Counted from the first letter of the stretch, positions 25,971 through 37,775 are shown. The stretch: DNA of 47,008 nucleotides from Geobacteraceae bacterium GWC2_55_20 (GCA_001802125.1 MGZK01000144.1:1-47008), one strand, 5' to 3'. Translations and numbers: made by a program. Notes: generated by a model from the sequence alone, not told the origin.

Positions 25971-27035
25971 TTAAATGAAGTAGCCGATGATTCCGGTGAT
26001 AACAATGTTGACCAATGCCAGCGGAATAAAAACTTTCCACCCCAGATGCATCAACTGGTCATAACGATAACGAGGCACCGTTGCGCGGATCCACATGCAG
26101 AAGAACATCAGGAAGTATACCTTGGCGACGAAATAAACCGGTCCGAGCAGTGGTACTGCTACAGCAAACGGTCCGTTCCAACCGCCCAGGAAGAGTGTTG
26201 CTGTCAACGCACAAACCGTAACCATGTTCGCATATTCCGCCATGAAGAACATGGCGTACTTCATTGAAGAATATTCGGTACAGAATCCTGATACCAGCTC
26301 GGTTTCAGCTTCGGGAAGGTCGAAAGGAGTACGGTTGATTTCAGCCAAAGAGCAGACAAAGAACATGAAAGCTGCCAGGGGCTGTTTGAAAAGATACCAT
26401 TCAAACCCACCAAAACCTGACTGCAATTCCACAATTTTGGTAAGTGACAGTGTACCCGACAGCATGAACACCGCGATGATTGACAGTCCTGCGGAAAGTT
26501 CATAAGAGATCATCTGAGCCGAGGCTCTAAGACCACCCATCAGGGAGTATTTGCTGTTGGAAGCCCATCCGGCCAGAACTATGCCATACACGCCCAGGGA
26601 TGACATTGCCAGTATATATAGTACACCAACGTTTACATCAAAAACCTGACCGGCTGTCGTATCGTAATATGCAGCTACCTGCAGCGGTATCTTGTAGCCA
26701 AACAGTTCGATCGTCCCGCCAAACGGGATTACGGCAAATGTGATGAAGGCAGGTACAAGCGCTATCAAAGGTGCAACCAGGAAAGCGAACGCACTGGCCT
26801 GAGAAGGAACGATCTCCTCTTTGAAAAAGAGCTTGACTCCATCAGCAATCGGTTGTAAAAGTCCGTGCCATCCGGTACGCATGGGTCCAAGGCGAACCTG
26901 CATATGACCGATAATCTTGCGCTCGGCGTAAGTGGCGTAGGCCACGGTCAGCAGCACAAAGACAAACGCCACCAGAACCTTGACAACCATTACGATGTAG
27001 TACATCATCGGTAGTCCTAATATCTCGATTCCCAT
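25971..27035 (-). CDS. nuoH: NADH-quinone oxidoreductase subunit H
   Basis: Membrane subunit lining the quinone-binding cavity and linking it to the proton channels, 354 residues with about eight helices. Conserved motifs include RLGPMRTGWHGLLQPIADG with KLFFKEE, the acidic loop FDLPEAETELVSGFCTEYSS and ATVPRYRYDQLM. Normal length. Confidence 0.96.
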   Translation of the reverse strand: MGIEILGLPMMYYIVMVVKVLVAFVFVLLTVAYATYAERKIIGHMQVRLGPMRTGWHGLLQPIADGVKLFFKEEIVPSQASAFAFLVAPLIALVPAFITFAVIPFGGTIELFGYKIPLQVAAYYDTTAGQVFDVNVGVLYILAMSSLGVYGIVLAGWASNSKYSLMGGLRASAQMISYELSAGLSIIAVFMLSGTLSLTKIVELQSGFGGFEWYLFKQPLAAFMFFVCSLAEINRTPFDLPEAETELVSGFCTEYSSMKYAMFFMAEYANMVTVCALTATLFLGGWNGPFAVAVPLLGPVYFVAKVYFLMFFCMWIRATVPRYRYDQLMHLGWKVFIPLALVNIVITGIIGYFI

Positions 27036-27087
27036 CTGTCCCTCTTTCCTTACAAGTATAATTAACCGTACGTTAAATGATTGTACC

Positions 27088-29562
27088 CTACTTGGCTATC
27101 GACACCACTGTCACAGCTGAACCGTTCCAGATCGCATTAACCGGAGCTTCACTGAAGTGATAAGGTATAAAAACGACACCTTCCGGCATTCTCGGAGTAA
27201 CTTTGGCCTTTAACTTGATGCTGCCTGTTGCTGTGGAGACAGTGACAATGTCTTTTTCCGAAATTTTAAATCGAGCAGCATCGTTGCGCGACATCTCCAC
27301 ATAAACTTCGGGACATACATGCATCGGTCCTTCGCCAAACTGTGAAAGCGTGCCGCTGTGATACAATGCACTGCCGGTTACCATAACAAGCTTCCCGGAT
27401 TCGGCTGATACTGTCTGGGCTGCTTTAGAAGCGACCAGTTTCGGTGTTACATTTACAGGTGCAAATGCGCCTTCACTTTGGAGGCTAACATAACTCATGC
27501 CGGCATAACCTGATGTGCTTGCTGCTATTTCAGCAAATACCGAAGCAGGAGCGGAAGGTGCCTGGCCACCTAGTTTGGCTATCAGAGCGGCAATAATTTC
27601 AAAGTCCGTCTTACATTTGACATTCTTGCGTATAGCTGGTTTTACATACTGTACACGGCGATCCGTGCTGGTAAAGGTACCCTCTTTTTCCGCAAACGAG
27701 CAGGCGGGGAGTACTACATCTGCCATGGCGGCGGTATCAGTCATAAACAGTTCGGTTACCACCAGAAAATCAACCGCATCCAGTGCAGCTTTTACGTTGG
27801 CGCCATTTGGATAAGATACAACCGGATTTTCACCGGCTATGAATAATGTTTTGACAGTACCGTTCTTACAGGCATCCAGTATCTGCAGGCCGTTCATGCC
27901 GCCATTCTGGGCATAGAAACCCATATCGACTGCGCCCTGGCTGTTGCTCTTTTCGGACATGCACAGAACACCACAGCCCTCTTTGCCGATCTTTCCGGTG
28001 AGAATCGCAAGGTTAGCAACCGCGCTGGCCATTTCCTGATTGTGCCCGGGATATGATTGGCCAACCGGGAAGATTATCAATGCTTTTTCAACAGAAGCAT
28101 AATCCTTGGCAATCTTCTGAATGCTGTCCGCACTAATACCACTTGTTGCAGCTACCGCTTCAGGTGTGAATGCAGCCAGTGATTTTTCAAGTTCCGCGTA
28201 TCCCGGTATAGATGCTGCGGATCCATCTGACAGTTTTTGATCCAGTATCGACTTTGCTATTGCATTCAACACGGCGACTTCACTGCCCGGAGAATGTACG
28301 AGAGTGTTAGCGCCAGGCAGTTTTGACAGCTTTCCGCGCTTGTCTGAAATTATATTCAGCTTTATGCCTTTGTTTTTAACACCCATATTGATCTCAAATC
28401 CGATCACAGGGTGGGTTTCATATGAATCAGTCTTGACAACAAGCAGCAGGTCGGTTTTTTGAACATCAAGGATGCTTGCCGGCGACGCACTAGCGCCAAA
28501 ACTGCGGGTAAAACCTTCCGTAAGCGCTGCATGGGCATAACCGGCGGAGTGGTCAAAATTACTGGAACCGACATTGTCCAGCATCAACTTTTTAAACAGG
28601 AACAGTTCTTCATTTGTGAGGCGTGGTGTAGCCAGAGCAGCCACGGAATTACCACCACCGAGTCGCGAAGCAACGGCCGTGAGGGCTTCTTCCCAGGTAC
28701 ATTCCGTCAATCTGCCGTTGGTGCGGATAAGCGGGGAAGTCAGTCTCTTATCACTGTTGATGAACTGATATCCAAAACGTCCTCGCACACATAACTGACC
28801 ATTATGGAAGCCCTGGTTCTCGTCATATAAAGTAGTCAGAACCTTGTTATCCTTGACTCCGAGTGTCAGATTGCATCCTGTTCCACAATATCCGCACACG
28901 GATTTCTGCTTGGTAAGGGACCAGAAGCGGGCCTTGAACTTGAATGGCCTTGCCAGCAAGGAACCGACAGGACAGACCGAGATGCAGGAACCGCAGAACT
29001 CACAGTTAAGCCCTTCTTCAAATTCACAACCGATTTTTGTTTCAATGCCTCGATTGATAAATGTAAGCGCACCGAATCCAACAATCTCATCACATATGCG
29101 CGCACACTTGCCACACAGAACGCACCTGTTCATGTCACGTTCTATCAAAGGATTGTTATAATCTATCTGGTGATGGAACTTTTCATCAGTGAATCGGTTG
29201 GAATCAACCTTGTATTCGTAAGTCAGATTCTGCAAGTCGCAGTCACCGGCTTTATCACAAACCGGGCAGTCAAGCGGATGGTTCAGAAGGAGCAATTCCA
29301 GAACCATTTTACGAGCCTTGACAATATCAGGGGTCGATGTGCGAATAATCATGCCTTCTGTTACCGGTGTAGTGCAGGCAGGAATCTGACGACCCTTCAT
29401 CTGCTCAACTTCAACCAGACACATGCGGCAAGCTCCGAACGGTTTGAGCTTTTTGTCATGGCACAGGATCGGTATGTTAACCCCGTTCAATTTGGCCGCT
29501 TCATAAATAGTCGCGGTTTTTGGTGCTGTGACCTGCTTATCGTCTATTGTAAGATTTACCAT
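27088..29562 (-). CDS. nuoG: NADH-quinone oxidoreductase subunit G
   Basis: Largest peripheral subunit of complex I, 824 residues. Cluster motifs in order: [2Fe-2S] (CHDKKLKPFGACRMC...C), His-Cys3 [4Fe-4S] (HPLDCPVCDKAGDC), two ferredoxin-type clusters (CVLCGKCARIC and CEFCGSCISVCP), then a molybdopterin-oxidoreductase-like [4Fe-4S] site (CGYCGTGC...GQLCVRGRF) that supplies the off-path N7-type cluster. The C-terminal half has the molybdopterin-oxidoreductase fold and a dinucleotide-binding-like domain, expected to be catalytically inactive in this setting. Confidence 0.96.
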   Translation of the reverse strand: MVNLTIDDKQVTAPKTATIYEAAKLNGVNIPILCHDKKLKPFGACRMCLVEVEQMKGRQIPACTTPVTEGMIIRTSTPDIVKARKMVLELLLLNHPLDCPVCDKAGDCDLQNLTYEYKVDSNRFTDEKFHHQIDYNNPLIERDMNRCVLCGKCARICDEIVGFGALTFINRGIETKIGCEFEEGLNCEFCGSCISVCPVGSLLARPFKFKARFWSLTKQKSVCGYCGTGCNLTLGVKDNKVLTTLYDENQGFHNGQLCVRGRFGYQFINSDKRLTSPLIRTNGRLTECTWEEALTAVASRLGGGNSVAALATPRLTNEELFLFKKLMLDNVGSSNFDHSAGYAHAALTEGFTRSFGASASPASILDVQKTDLLLVVKTDSYETHPVIGFEINMGVKNKGIKLNIISDKRGKLSKLPGANTLVHSPGSEVAVLNAIAKSILDQKLSDGSAASIPGYAELEKSLAAFTPEAVAATSGISADSIQKIAKDYASVEKALIIFPVGQSYPGHNQEMASAVANLAILTGKIGKEGCGVLCMSEKSNSQGAVDMGFYAQNGGMNGLQILDACKNGTVKTLFIAGENPVVSYPNGANVKAALDAVDFLVVTELFMTDTAAMADVVLPACSFAEKEGTFTSTDRRVQYVKPAIRKNVKCKTDFEIIAALIAKLGGQAPSAPASVFAEIAASTSGYAGMSYVSLQSEGAFAPVNVTPKLVASKAAQTVSAESGKLVMVTGSALYHSGTLSQFGEGPMHVCPEVYVEMSRNDAARFKISEKDIVTVSTATGSIKLKAKVTPRMPEGVVFIPYHFSEAPVNAIWNGSAVTVVSIAK

Positions 29563-29604
29563 CTCGACCTCTGTCCAGTGAGTTTGACCAAGTGCGTGAA
29601 GATT

Positions 29605-31386
<1,782 letters not shown>

Positions 31387-31425
31387 GACTGAATTGTCCC
31401 CTGCTGGATAGTTTCGAGCTACGTG

Positions 31426-31938
31426 CTATTTCAGTGGTCTCTTGCTATAGTCGGCAATAATGTCATCGACCTTCTGCACCGTCATGCCGCCATAGGTTGA
31501 ATCATTAACCATTGCCAAAGGCGCCATTCCGCAGGCCCCCAGACAGGCAACCTTTTCAAAAGTGAAACGGAGATCCGGGGTCGTTTCGGCGTGACCAATA
31601 CCGATCTTGTCGAAAAAGGTTTCAACGATGCGAGGAGCACCCTGAACATGACATGCGGTTCCGACACACACGCGAATGATAAATCTACCGCGCGGCTTGA
31701 GATGAAACTGGGCGTAGAATGTAAGAACGCCGTAGATCTGGCTTGGGTAAACATTCAAGCGTTCGGCGATATGATCCGCCACGCAACGCGGGATGTATCC
31801 ATATTCGTCCTGGGCTGCCTGTAATACAGGCATCAGATTCCCTGACATGTCTATATATTTGTCGATAATTGCATCTGCAATTGAAAGATCAATTACCGGT
31901 TCCTGCTCTGCAGCCTGCTGCGCTACTGCGTCACTCAT
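31426..31938 (-). CDS. nuoE: NADH-quinone oxidoreductase subunit E
   Basis: 24-kDa-type thioredoxin-fold subunit carrying the N1a [2Fe-2S] cluster, with ligands in CVGTACHVQG and CLGACGMAP. The start taken is ATG 31938, nine bases after AAGGAG; the ATG three codons earlier directly abuts that ribosome site and is unlikely to be used. Length 170, normal. Confidence 0.95.
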   Translation of the reverse strand: MSDAVAQQAAEQEPVIDLSIADAIIDKYIDMSGNLMPVLQAAQDEYGYIPRCVADHIAERLNVYPSQIYGVLTFYAQFHLKPRGRFIIRVCVGTACHVQGAPRIVETFFDKIGIGHAETTPDLRFTFEKVACLGACGMAPLAMVNDSTYGGMTVQKVDDIIADYSKRPLK

Positions 31939-31967
31939 GCGCGCCATCTCCTTTGAATCGTGCGGAG

Positions 31968-33140
31968 TTATCTGTCAATTTCACCCAAGACGATGTCCAA
32001 CGTACCAATAACGGCAACCAAGTCAGCTATCATCGTACCCAAAGACATCTTTTCAATAGACTGCAGGTTAACGAATGAAGGCGGACGAATTCTAAAACGT
32101 TGCGGTTTGTTGCCACCATCGCTGACGATATAGAAACCAAGTTCACCTTTGGGCGCTTCGACGCCCTGATATACTTCACCCTCGGGTGCAGGGAATCCTT
32201 CAGAGGCAATCTTGAAGTGATGGATCAGACCCTCGATGCTGTTGTAAACATTCTCCTTGGGAGGGTAGCAGACCTGGGGATAATCAGCCAGGACGGGACC
32301 AGGCTTGAGCTTGTCAAGACCCTGACGAATAATCTTGCAGGCTTCGCGCATCTCTACCAGACGGACCTTATAGCGATCAAACGTATCGCATTTCTCGCCG
32401 ACAGGCACTTTGAACTGATATTTTTCATAACCGCCATATGGATTATCACGACGAAGATCCCAATCAACTCCAGATCCGCGCAGTGCCGGACCGGTCAATC
32501 CCAGATCAATTGCGTCCTCAGCAGATATAAAACCGTTACCGACAGTACGTTTCAACCAGATCGGGTTGGTGGTAAGCAATCCTTCGTACTGATCAAGATA
32601 ACCAGGCATAACGTCGATAAAGTCACTGACTTTTTTCACGAATTCATCAGGAACGTCCTGCGACAGACCACCGACACGGAAGAAGTTCGATGTCATACGA
32701 GCGCCTGAAATAAGTTCGTAGATTTCCATGACCGTCTCACGCTCACGGAAAGCATAGATAAATACCGTCATTGCGCCGATATCAAGAGCATGGCATGCAA
32801 TCCAGACCAGATGCGACTGAAGGCGGGTCAGTTCGGCCATTATAATCCTGATTGTTTCCGCACGCTCGGGAACCTGGACATCCATCAGCTTCTCGACCGC
32901 CAGGATATATCCAAGGTTATTGCTCATGGGCGCCAGATAATCGAGACGATCGGTCAGCGGCAGGATCTGATGGTAGGTCCGGTGTTCTGACAGCTTTTCA
33001 ATACCTCGATGCAGGTAACCGATATGCGGTGTAACCTTGACGATCACCTCGCCATCAAGTTCGAGAACGAGCCGCAGAACCCCATGGGTACTGGGATGCT
33101 GAGGTCCCATGTTTAATGTCATTGTTTCAGTAGTTGCCAT
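31968..33140 (-). CDS. nuoD: NADH-quinone oxidoreductase subunit D
   Basis: 49-kDa subunit forming the quinone site with NuoB, related to [NiFe] hydrogenase large subunits but lacking the metal-binding Cys. It has MGPQHPSTHGVLRL with the quinone-site His, and conserved segments HIGYLHRGIEKL, DRLDYLAP and RFRIRPPSF. The 390-residue length is normal for a NuoD not fused to NuoC. Confidence 0.96.
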   Translation of the reverse strand: MATTETMTLNMGPQHPSTHGVLRLVLELDGEVIVKVTPHIGYLHRGIEKLSEHRTYHQILPLTDRLDYLAPMSNNLGYILAVEKLMDVQVPERAETIRIIMAELTRLQSHLVWIACHALDIGAMTVFIYAFRERETVMEIYELISGARMTSNFFRVGGLSQDVPDEFVKKVSDFIDVMPGYLDQYEGLLTTNPIWLKRTVGNGFISAEDAIDLGLTGPALRGSGVDWDLRRDNPYGGYEKYQFKVPVGEKCDTFDRYKVRLVEMREACKIIRQGLDKLKPGPVLADYPQVCYPPKENVYNSIEGLIHHFKIASEGFPAPEGEVYQGVEAPKGELGFYIVSDGGNKPQRFRIRPPSFVNLQSIEKMSLGTMIADLVAVIGTLDIVLGEIDR

Positions 33141-33184
33141 GTATCGCCTCTTCTATGATCGAATTACAGAACGATGTAGTATAA

Positions 33185-33673
33185 CTATGACAAGCGCCCT
33201 TTATAGGGTTCACGGTCAGGTCCCTGCAACGGATAGTCTTTGCGAAGCGGGTGCCCCACCCAGTCTTCCGTCATCAGTATGCGTCTGAGGTCAGGATGCT
33301 GATCGAATGTAATTCCGAAAAGATCGTAGGTTTCACGCTCCAGCCAGTTGGCTGTTCGCCACACTTGAGTTGCGGTCGGGATTCTGCAATCAGCCTCACT
33401 AACCGGCGTTTTAATACGCACACAATCCTTGTTGGGAATTGAGTAGAGCTGATACACCATCATAAAGCGATCTTCCTTCTTCCCCAAATAATCAACCGCA
33501 GTAAGGTCGGTAAGCAGGTTATACTGAAGTGATTGCTTTAGAAACATAAGGACATCGATAATGCTGTCCTTTTTGACGGTAACCGTCACCTCACCCCTGA
33601 ATTCAACCACATCTATAATCGATGCGGCGAATTTTTCCTTCAACTTGAGTACTGCTCGATTATTTTCTGCCAT
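33185..33673 (-). CDS. nuoC: NADH-quinone oxidoreductase subunit C
   Basis: 30-kDa subunit of the peripheral arm, about 162 residues. It has the family signature [20 protein letters not shown] followed by [16 protein letters not shown] 33673 is chosen over an in-frame TTG three codons upstream. It is separate from nuoD, unlike the fused NuoCD of enterobacteria. Confidence 0.94.
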   Translation of the reverse strand: MAENNRAVLKLKEKFAASIIDVVEFRGEVTVTVKKDSIIDVLMFLKQSLQYNLLTDLTAVDYLGKKEDRFMMVYQLYSIPNKDCVRIKTPVSEADCRIPTATQVWRTANWLERETYDLFGITFDQHPDLRRILMTEDWVGHPLRKDYPLQGPDREPYKGRLS

Positions 33674-33727
33674 GAGTTCCAACCCTTTATTCTGGGATTT
33701 GAGTACTATTGCGATCGCTACGACAAT

Positions 33728-34243
33728 TTAGGCGGTAGCCCCATCGATCCTGGTTCCAAGCCCGATGGCAGACCCAAACGAGTTCTTGTCGTTCCAGATC
33801 TTATCTTGCAGCTTGAGGAGACCAAAGAGCAGCGCTTCCGGTCGCGGTGGGCATCCGGGAATATAAACATCAACCGGCAAAGCTTCATCTATCCCCTGTA
33901 CGACACTATATGTATCAAAAATACCACCCGAACAGGCACATGCTCCCATCGCAACAACCCATTTGGGCTCAGGCATCTGCTCATAGACAGTCTTGATTAC
34001 CGGCAACATTTTCTTGGTAACCGTGCCCGCTATGATTATGCAGTCTGACTGACGAGGAGATGCGCGAAAAATGATTCCAAAGCGGTCCAGGTCGTTGTGG
34101 GAGGCGCCGGTTGCCATCATCTCGATTGCGCAACATGCCAAACCAAAGGTCATCGGCCAGATTGATGACTTCCTTGACCAGTTGACCAGCTTGTCAAGCG
34201 ATGTGGTGATAATGTTTTCGCCCAGCGGATTATCTACTCCCAT
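33728..34243 (-). CDS. nuoB: NADH-quinone oxidoreductase subunit B
   Basis: Carries the terminal N2 [4Fe-4S] cluster that reduces quinone. Ligands are visible in [19 protein letters not shown] and PGCPPRPE. The chosen start ATG 34243 has AAGGAG upstream and gives 171 residues, the normal size; an open frame extending 37 codons further runs inside nuoA. It overlaps the end of nuoA by ten bases. Confidence 0.95.
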   Translation of the reverse strand: MGVDNPLGENIITTSLDKLVNWSRKSSIWPMTFGLACCAIEMMATGASHNDLDRFGIIFRASPRQSDCIIIAGTVTKKMLPVIKTVYEQMPEPKWVVAMGACACSGGIFDTYSVVQGIDEALPVDVYIPGCPPRPEALLFGLLKLQDKIWNDKNSFGSAIGLGTRIDGATA

Positions 34244-34590
34244 TCCAGTGCTCCTTTTTTCCAGACATATATATAACCGACGAAAAGAATCACAACAAAC
34301 AGCCCCATCTCCACCAATCCAAAAGCACCCAGCTTCTTGTAAAGAATCGACCATGGGTAGAGAAACACGGCCTCAATATCGAACAGTATGAAGAGCATGG
34401 CGATCAGATAGAACTTGATCGAAAATCGCTCACGAGCAGTTCCGACAGGCTCACAGCCGGACTCATACGGAGACAACTTGAGGACCGAGCTCTTTTTCGG
34501 ACCGATTAATGATGAAAATATGAGTGAACAAAGTCCGAAAATCACTGCTATCATAACCATTAGTAATATTGGCAGATATGCACCAAGCAT
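34234..34590 (-). CDS. nuoA: NADH-quinone oxidoreductase subunit A
   Basis: Three-helix membrane subunit of complex I, 118 residues. The TM1-2 loop carries the conserved [20 protein letters not shown] segment including the active/deactive-sensitive Cys, and the TM2 segment has [12 protein letters not shown]. First gene of the nuo operon; the promoter lies immediately upstream. Confidence 0.95.
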   Translation of the reverse strand: MLGAYLPILLMVMIAVIFGLCSLIFSSLIGPKKSSVLKLSPYESGCEPVGTARERFSIKFYLIAMLFILFDIEAVFLYPWSILYKKLGAFGLVEMGLFVVILFVGYIYVWKKGALEWE

Positions 34591-34613
34591 TGAAGCCCCC
34601 CTTACTGTTTACG

Positions 34614-34626
34614 GTATACTGTATAC
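34614..34626. promoter_or_regulatory. palindrome in the nuo leader
   Basis: GTATACTGTATAC is a perfect odd-length palindrome 24 bases upstream of the nuoA ATG and just downstream of the predicted transcription start, where a repressor or early-elongation site would act. No regulator is identified. Confidence 0.4.
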
Positions 34627-34637
34627 AACATGGGCAA

Positions 34638-34666
34638 TAGATAGGTCATTTAAGTTTCTTTGTCAA
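34638..34666 (-). promoter_or_regulatory. sigma-70-type promoter of the nuo operon
   Basis: On the minus strand a perfect -35, TTGACA (plus 34661-34666), is 17 bases from TATCTA (plus 34638-34643), four of six matches to the -10. The implied leader is about 40 bases. Confidence 0.65.
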
Positions 34667-34998
34667 GCAGTTTTTCCTTTTTTTTTACAATATTTTTTAT
34701 ATGTATTTATGTGCTTTTTTTATCGCATCATATTGTTATTGCACAACTTTATTATTTGAAACCGTAAATCTGCGGAGATTGCCGAACCGGCTATTCTGAA
34801 TTATTTCTGATGCTTCATAAATCAAACAACAGTATATTCATCATTAGTTTATTGTTGCTTTATCCGCGAACAGCCATATGACGCCGCTAATAACAACATT
34901 ATTGCGGATACATTTATATTTACACGCCAATCCATAAACATATTGTCCGGCACTTCGGATGCCCACAAACAAAAAAAATTTGAAATAACATGTCTCAA

Positions 34999-35020
34999 CA
35001 ATATTCACCCGCGAATATTG
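34999..35020. promoter_or_regulatory. inverted repeat upstream of hemL
   Basis: CAATATTC (34999-35006) and GAATATTG (35013-35020) form a perfect 8-base inverted repeat with a 6-base spacer. It overlaps the TTGACA element of the hemL promoter region, as an operator would. The regulator is unknown. Confidence 0.4.
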
Positions 35021-35043
35021 ACATGGCTGCAAGCTGTATGTTA
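35018..35043 (+). promoter_or_regulatory. bipartite promoter-like motif upstream of hemL
   Basis: TTGACATG, eleven bases, then TATGTTA. The same two words with the same spacing stand upstream of atpZ (36413-36438). TTGACA is a perfect -35, but the TATGTT element is only 13 bases away, too short for a standard -10; with a 17-base spacer the -10 would be TTACCC, which is poor. Confidence 0.45.
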
Positions 35044-35108
35044 CCCATCTAAGCTCATATCCTGATCAACTTCCATTTCACGAATTCCACATCAAAGGGG
35101 TTTTCAAA

Positions 35109-36395
35109 ATGAACAACAAACGCTCCAGCCTGCTTTTTCAACAGGCAAAAGACCTGATTCCAGGCGGTGTCAACAGTCCGGTTCGCGCATTCAAGTCCGT
35201 GGGTTCAGATCCACTGTTCATAAAAAAAGCCTCGGGCTGCACAATATATGACGAGGACGACAATGCCTTTATCGACTATGTCGGTTCATGGGGACCGATG
35301 ATTGTCGGACACTGCCATCCTGATATTGTTGCCGCGGTAAATCGGGCTATGCAGGACGGCGCCAGCTTCGGCGCTCCCACCGAGCGCGAGATCATTCTGG
35401 CGGAAATGGTCATAGATGCGGTTCCATCAATCGAAATGGTGAGAATGGTCAGCTCCGGAACCGAAGCGACAATGAGCGCGATCCGGCTGGCGCGCGGCTA
35501 TACCGGACGTGATAACATCCTTAAGTTCTCCGGCTGCTACCATGGCCATGCCGATGCGTTACTGGTTAAAGCCGGCTCGGGCGCCGCAACTTTTGGAGTA
35601 CCCGATTCTCCGGGGGTACCGGCTGATTTTGCAAAACACACATTGACCGCCGAATACAACTCCCTGGAATCGGTCAAGACGCTTGTAGCAAACAACAAGG
35701 ATTCGATCGCCTGCATCATCGTGGAACCGGTGGCCGGGAACATGGGCACGGTACCGCCATGCGAAGGCTTTTTGGAAGGTCTGCGTGAGATCTGCACCAA
35801 CGAAGGCATTGTACTTATTTTTGACGAGGTCATGTCCGGCTTCAGGGTTTCATATGGTGGGGCGCAGGAACTGTACGGAGTAACCCCCGACATGACCACC
35901 CTGGGCAAGATCATCGGAGGTGGACTGCCAGTAGGAGCGTTCGGCGGCAAAAGAGAGATCATGGAAAAACTCTCCCCGTCAGGCGGTGTTTACCAGGCAG
36001 GCACACTATCAGGCAACCCCCTGGCCATGTCAGCCGGCATAGCGACACTGAACATCCTCAAGCAGCCCGGCTTCTACCAGGCGCTGGAGGAGAAGAGCCG
36101 GCTTGTCGCCGAAGGCATCGCCAAGGCGGCCAAACAGGCCGGTTACCCGATCTACTCCACCCGCGTCGGCAGCATGTTCTGTGCGTTTTTCACCAGAGGC
36201 GAAGTGCGCGACTGGACCAGCGCCGCGGCATGCGACACCAAGGCCTTTGCAAAATACTTCCTGGGCATGCTCGATGAGGGAGTCTATCTGGCGCCATCAC
36301 AGTTCGAAACCGCTTTTGTATCAGCCGCCCACACCGAGGCCGATATCGAGAGAACCATAACTGCAGCAGCCAGGTGTTTCAAACAGATTGTGTAG
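35109..36395 (+). CDS. hemL: glutamate-1-semialdehyde 2,1-aminomutase
   Basis: PLP enzyme making 5-aminolevulinate in the C5 haem pathway, 428 residues. PLP-binding segments: [44 protein letters not shown] and the Schiff-base Lys in [24 protein letters not shown] precedes the ATG. Haem supply fits the cytochrome-rich setting. The gene stands between the divergent nuo operon and the atp genes. Confidence 0.97.
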   Translation: MNNKRSSLLFQQAKDLIPGGVNSPVRAFKSVGSDPLFIKKASGCTIYDEDDNAFIDYVGSWGPMIVGHCHPDIVAAVNRAMQDGASFGAPTEREIILAEMVIDAVPSIEMVRMVSSGTEATMSAIRLARGYTGRDNILKFSGCYHGHADALLVKAGSGAATFGVPDSPGVPADFAKHTLTAEYNSLESVKTLVANNKDSIACIIVEPVAGNMGTVPPCEGFLEGLREICTNEGIVLIFDEVMSGFRVSYGGAQELYGVTPDMTTLGKIIGGGLPVGAFGGKREIMEKLSPSGGVYQAGTLSGNPLAMSAGIATLNILKQPGFYQALEEKSRLVAEGIAKAAKQAGYPIYSTRVGSMFCAFFTRGEVRDWTSAAACDTKAFAKYFLGMLDEGVYLAPSQFETAFVSAAHTEADIERTITAAARCFKQIV

Positions 36396-36412
36396 ATGGC
36401 TCCTATTTCCAT

Positions 36413-36438
36413 TTGACATGAAGGGTTAGACTATGTTA
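36413..36438 (+). promoter_or_regulatory. bipartite promoter-like motif upstream of atpZ
   Basis: TTGACATG (36413-36420), eleven bases, TATGTTA (36432-36438), the same as the element upstream of hemL. It ends 42 bases before the atpZ start and lies after the hemL stop, so it may give the atp genes their own promoter. Confidence 0.45.
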
Positions 36439-36480
36439 TTGAATACCGGTTTTGTGCCATTAATTGGGTTGCAATAACAG

Positions 36481-36717
36481 ATGACAAACAACAAACGCGA
36501 GCTTTTTCAAAACTTGGCAATGGTTTCCAGCATGGGCATTTCGGTGGTGCTGGCAATCGGCATCGGTGTCTGGTTCGGACTCACGCTTGACCGCTGGTTT
36601 GGGACAAAACCCTGGTTCTTTTATATATTTCTATTTATCGGAATAGCTGCCGGATTCAAGAACATCTATCTTATCGCCGGCAGGGAGATACGCAGAAATG
36701 ATGACAGCAATCAATGA
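36481..36717 (+). CDS. atpZ: AtpZ/AtpI-family ATP synthase accessory protein
   Basis: Small membrane protein of 78 residues with two predicted helices (SSMGISVVLAIGIGVWFGL and a second ending in GFKNIYLI), matching the AtpZ/AtpQ family that accompanies F0 genes and has been linked to ion transport and c-ring assembly. It overlaps the next gene by 20 bases. The family is clear; the function is inferred from position. Confidence 0.8.
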   Translation: MTNNKRELFQNLAMVSSMGISVVLAIGIGVWFGLTLDRWFGTKPWFFYIFLFIGIAAGFKNIYLIAGREIRRNDDSNQ

Positions 36718-37081
36718 GGACAACCTCTTCAGTGTCATCATCAAAGGAAGCGCCTTACTACTGCTCGCCCTGACCGTTATCGGACTCGGCTTCTTTTCTA
36801 CGAAAACCGGCCTTGGCATCATGGCGGGCGGCCTCATAGCCATAATAAATTTTTTCTGGCTCCGTAACGCACTGCAAAGCATCCTGGGTCTTTTACCTGC
36901 CCGACCGTTCGCACATGCGCAGGTCAGGTATCTGGGCCGTATCAGTATTACAGGCTTCGCGCTCTATCTTGTTATTACATCCGGGTGGTTCTCACTAAGC
37001 GGTATTCTGGTGGGGCTCTCGATCATAGTTATCAACATAATCGCACTTTCACTCTACAGCGCTCTGCGCGCAGGAGGCTAG
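36698..37081 (+). CDS. atpI: ATP synthase subunit I
   Basis: Membrane protein of 127 residues with four predicted helices, of the AtpI family that helps assemble the c-ring. Position between atpZ and atpB supports the call; the sequence itself is poorly conserved, as usual for AtpI. The stop lies four bases before the atpB ATG. Confidence 0.8.
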   Translation: MMTAINEDNLFSVIIKGSALLLLALTVIGLGFFSTKTGLGIMAGGLIAIINFFWLRNALQSILGLLPARPFAHAQVRYLGRISITGFALYLVITSGWFSLSGILVGLSIIVINIIALSLYSALRAGG

Positions 37082-37085
37082 ATCC

Positions 37086-37775
37086 ATGGTTCACCCTTTA
37101 CTGTTTCTCGAGTTTTTCAGGAATCTCCTTGCTCCACTGCACATCACCGGCGCCAGCGCGGATGCTATTGCATACACCTGGCTGATCATCGTTTTACTGC
37201 TGGTGCTGTCAGTGTTGACAACATCCGCGCTCAAGTCGATACCGGGCAGTCTGCAGAACTTCATGGAAGCGATTATCGGCGGCATCGAAAACATGATCGT
37301 TGATACGATGGGAGAGCACGGAAGGCCGTTCTTCCCGTTGATCGCCACCCTGGCAATCTTCGTTTTGGTCTCAAACCTGATCGGCCTGATTCCCGGCTTC
37401 TTTCCGCCGACCGCCAACATCAACACAACCGCCGCCTGTGCCATCATTGTCTTTCTTTCGACCCATGTTGTCGGCATCAAGCATCACGGCCTGCACTATC
37501 TGAAACACTTCTGCGGTCCGATTGCCTGGTTGGCTCCGGTGATGTTCTTCATCGAGGTGATCGGCCATCTCAGCCGGCCGGTATCGCTGACCCTGCGTCT
37601 CTTCGGCAACATGAACGGCCACGAACTGGTTCTGATGATCTTCTTCGGACTGGCTCCGTTCCTGGTTCCCCTGCCGATGATGCTGATGGGTGTGCTGGTA
37701 TCCTTCATCCAGGCCTTCGTCTTCATGCTTTTGGCAATGATCTATATTCAGGGTTCCCTCGAGGAAGCACACTAA
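37086..37775 (+). CDS. atpB: F0F1 ATP synthase subunit a
   Basis: Stator channel subunit of F0, 229 residues. The essential Arg is in [18 protein letters not shown]; other conserved residues are PSTANINTT-like PPTANINTT in the aqueous half-channel segment and the final helix [15 protein letters not shown]. Gene order atpB-atpE is normal, but no b, delta or F1 genes follow. Confidence 0.96.
   Translation: MVHPLLFLEFFRNLLAPLHITGASADAIAYTWLIIVLLLVLSVLTTSALKSIPGSLQNFMEAIIGGIENMIVDTMGEHGRPFFPLIATLAIFVLVSNLIGLIPGFFPPTANINTTAACAIIVFLSTHVVGIKHHGLHYLKHFCGPIAWLAPVMFFIEVIGHLSRPVSLTLRLFGNMNGHELVLMIFFGLAPFLVPLPMMLMGVLVSFIQAFVFMLLAMIYIQGSLEEAH

Larger units (their letters stand above)
34667..35108. other. 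divergent AT-rich intergenic region (nuo / hemL)
   Basis: About 440 AT-rich bases with T-runs near 34674-34685, lying behind the nuo promoter and ahead of hemL. It contains an inverted repeat at 34999-35020 and the bipartite motif at 35018-35043. A short open frame on the minus strand at 34844-35032 has no ribosome site or recognisable product and is not taken as a gene. Confidence 0.6.

Noticed and set aside
34844-35032. 62-codon minus-strand frame between nuoA and hemL
   Set aside because: No ribosome site, no recognisable family, and it overlaps promoter-like elements of hemL.
36413-36442. Standard sigma-70 promoter (TTGACA-N17-TTATTG) for atpZ
   Set aside because: The -10 hexamer at 17 bases is too poor. 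The shared bipartite motif is reported instead.
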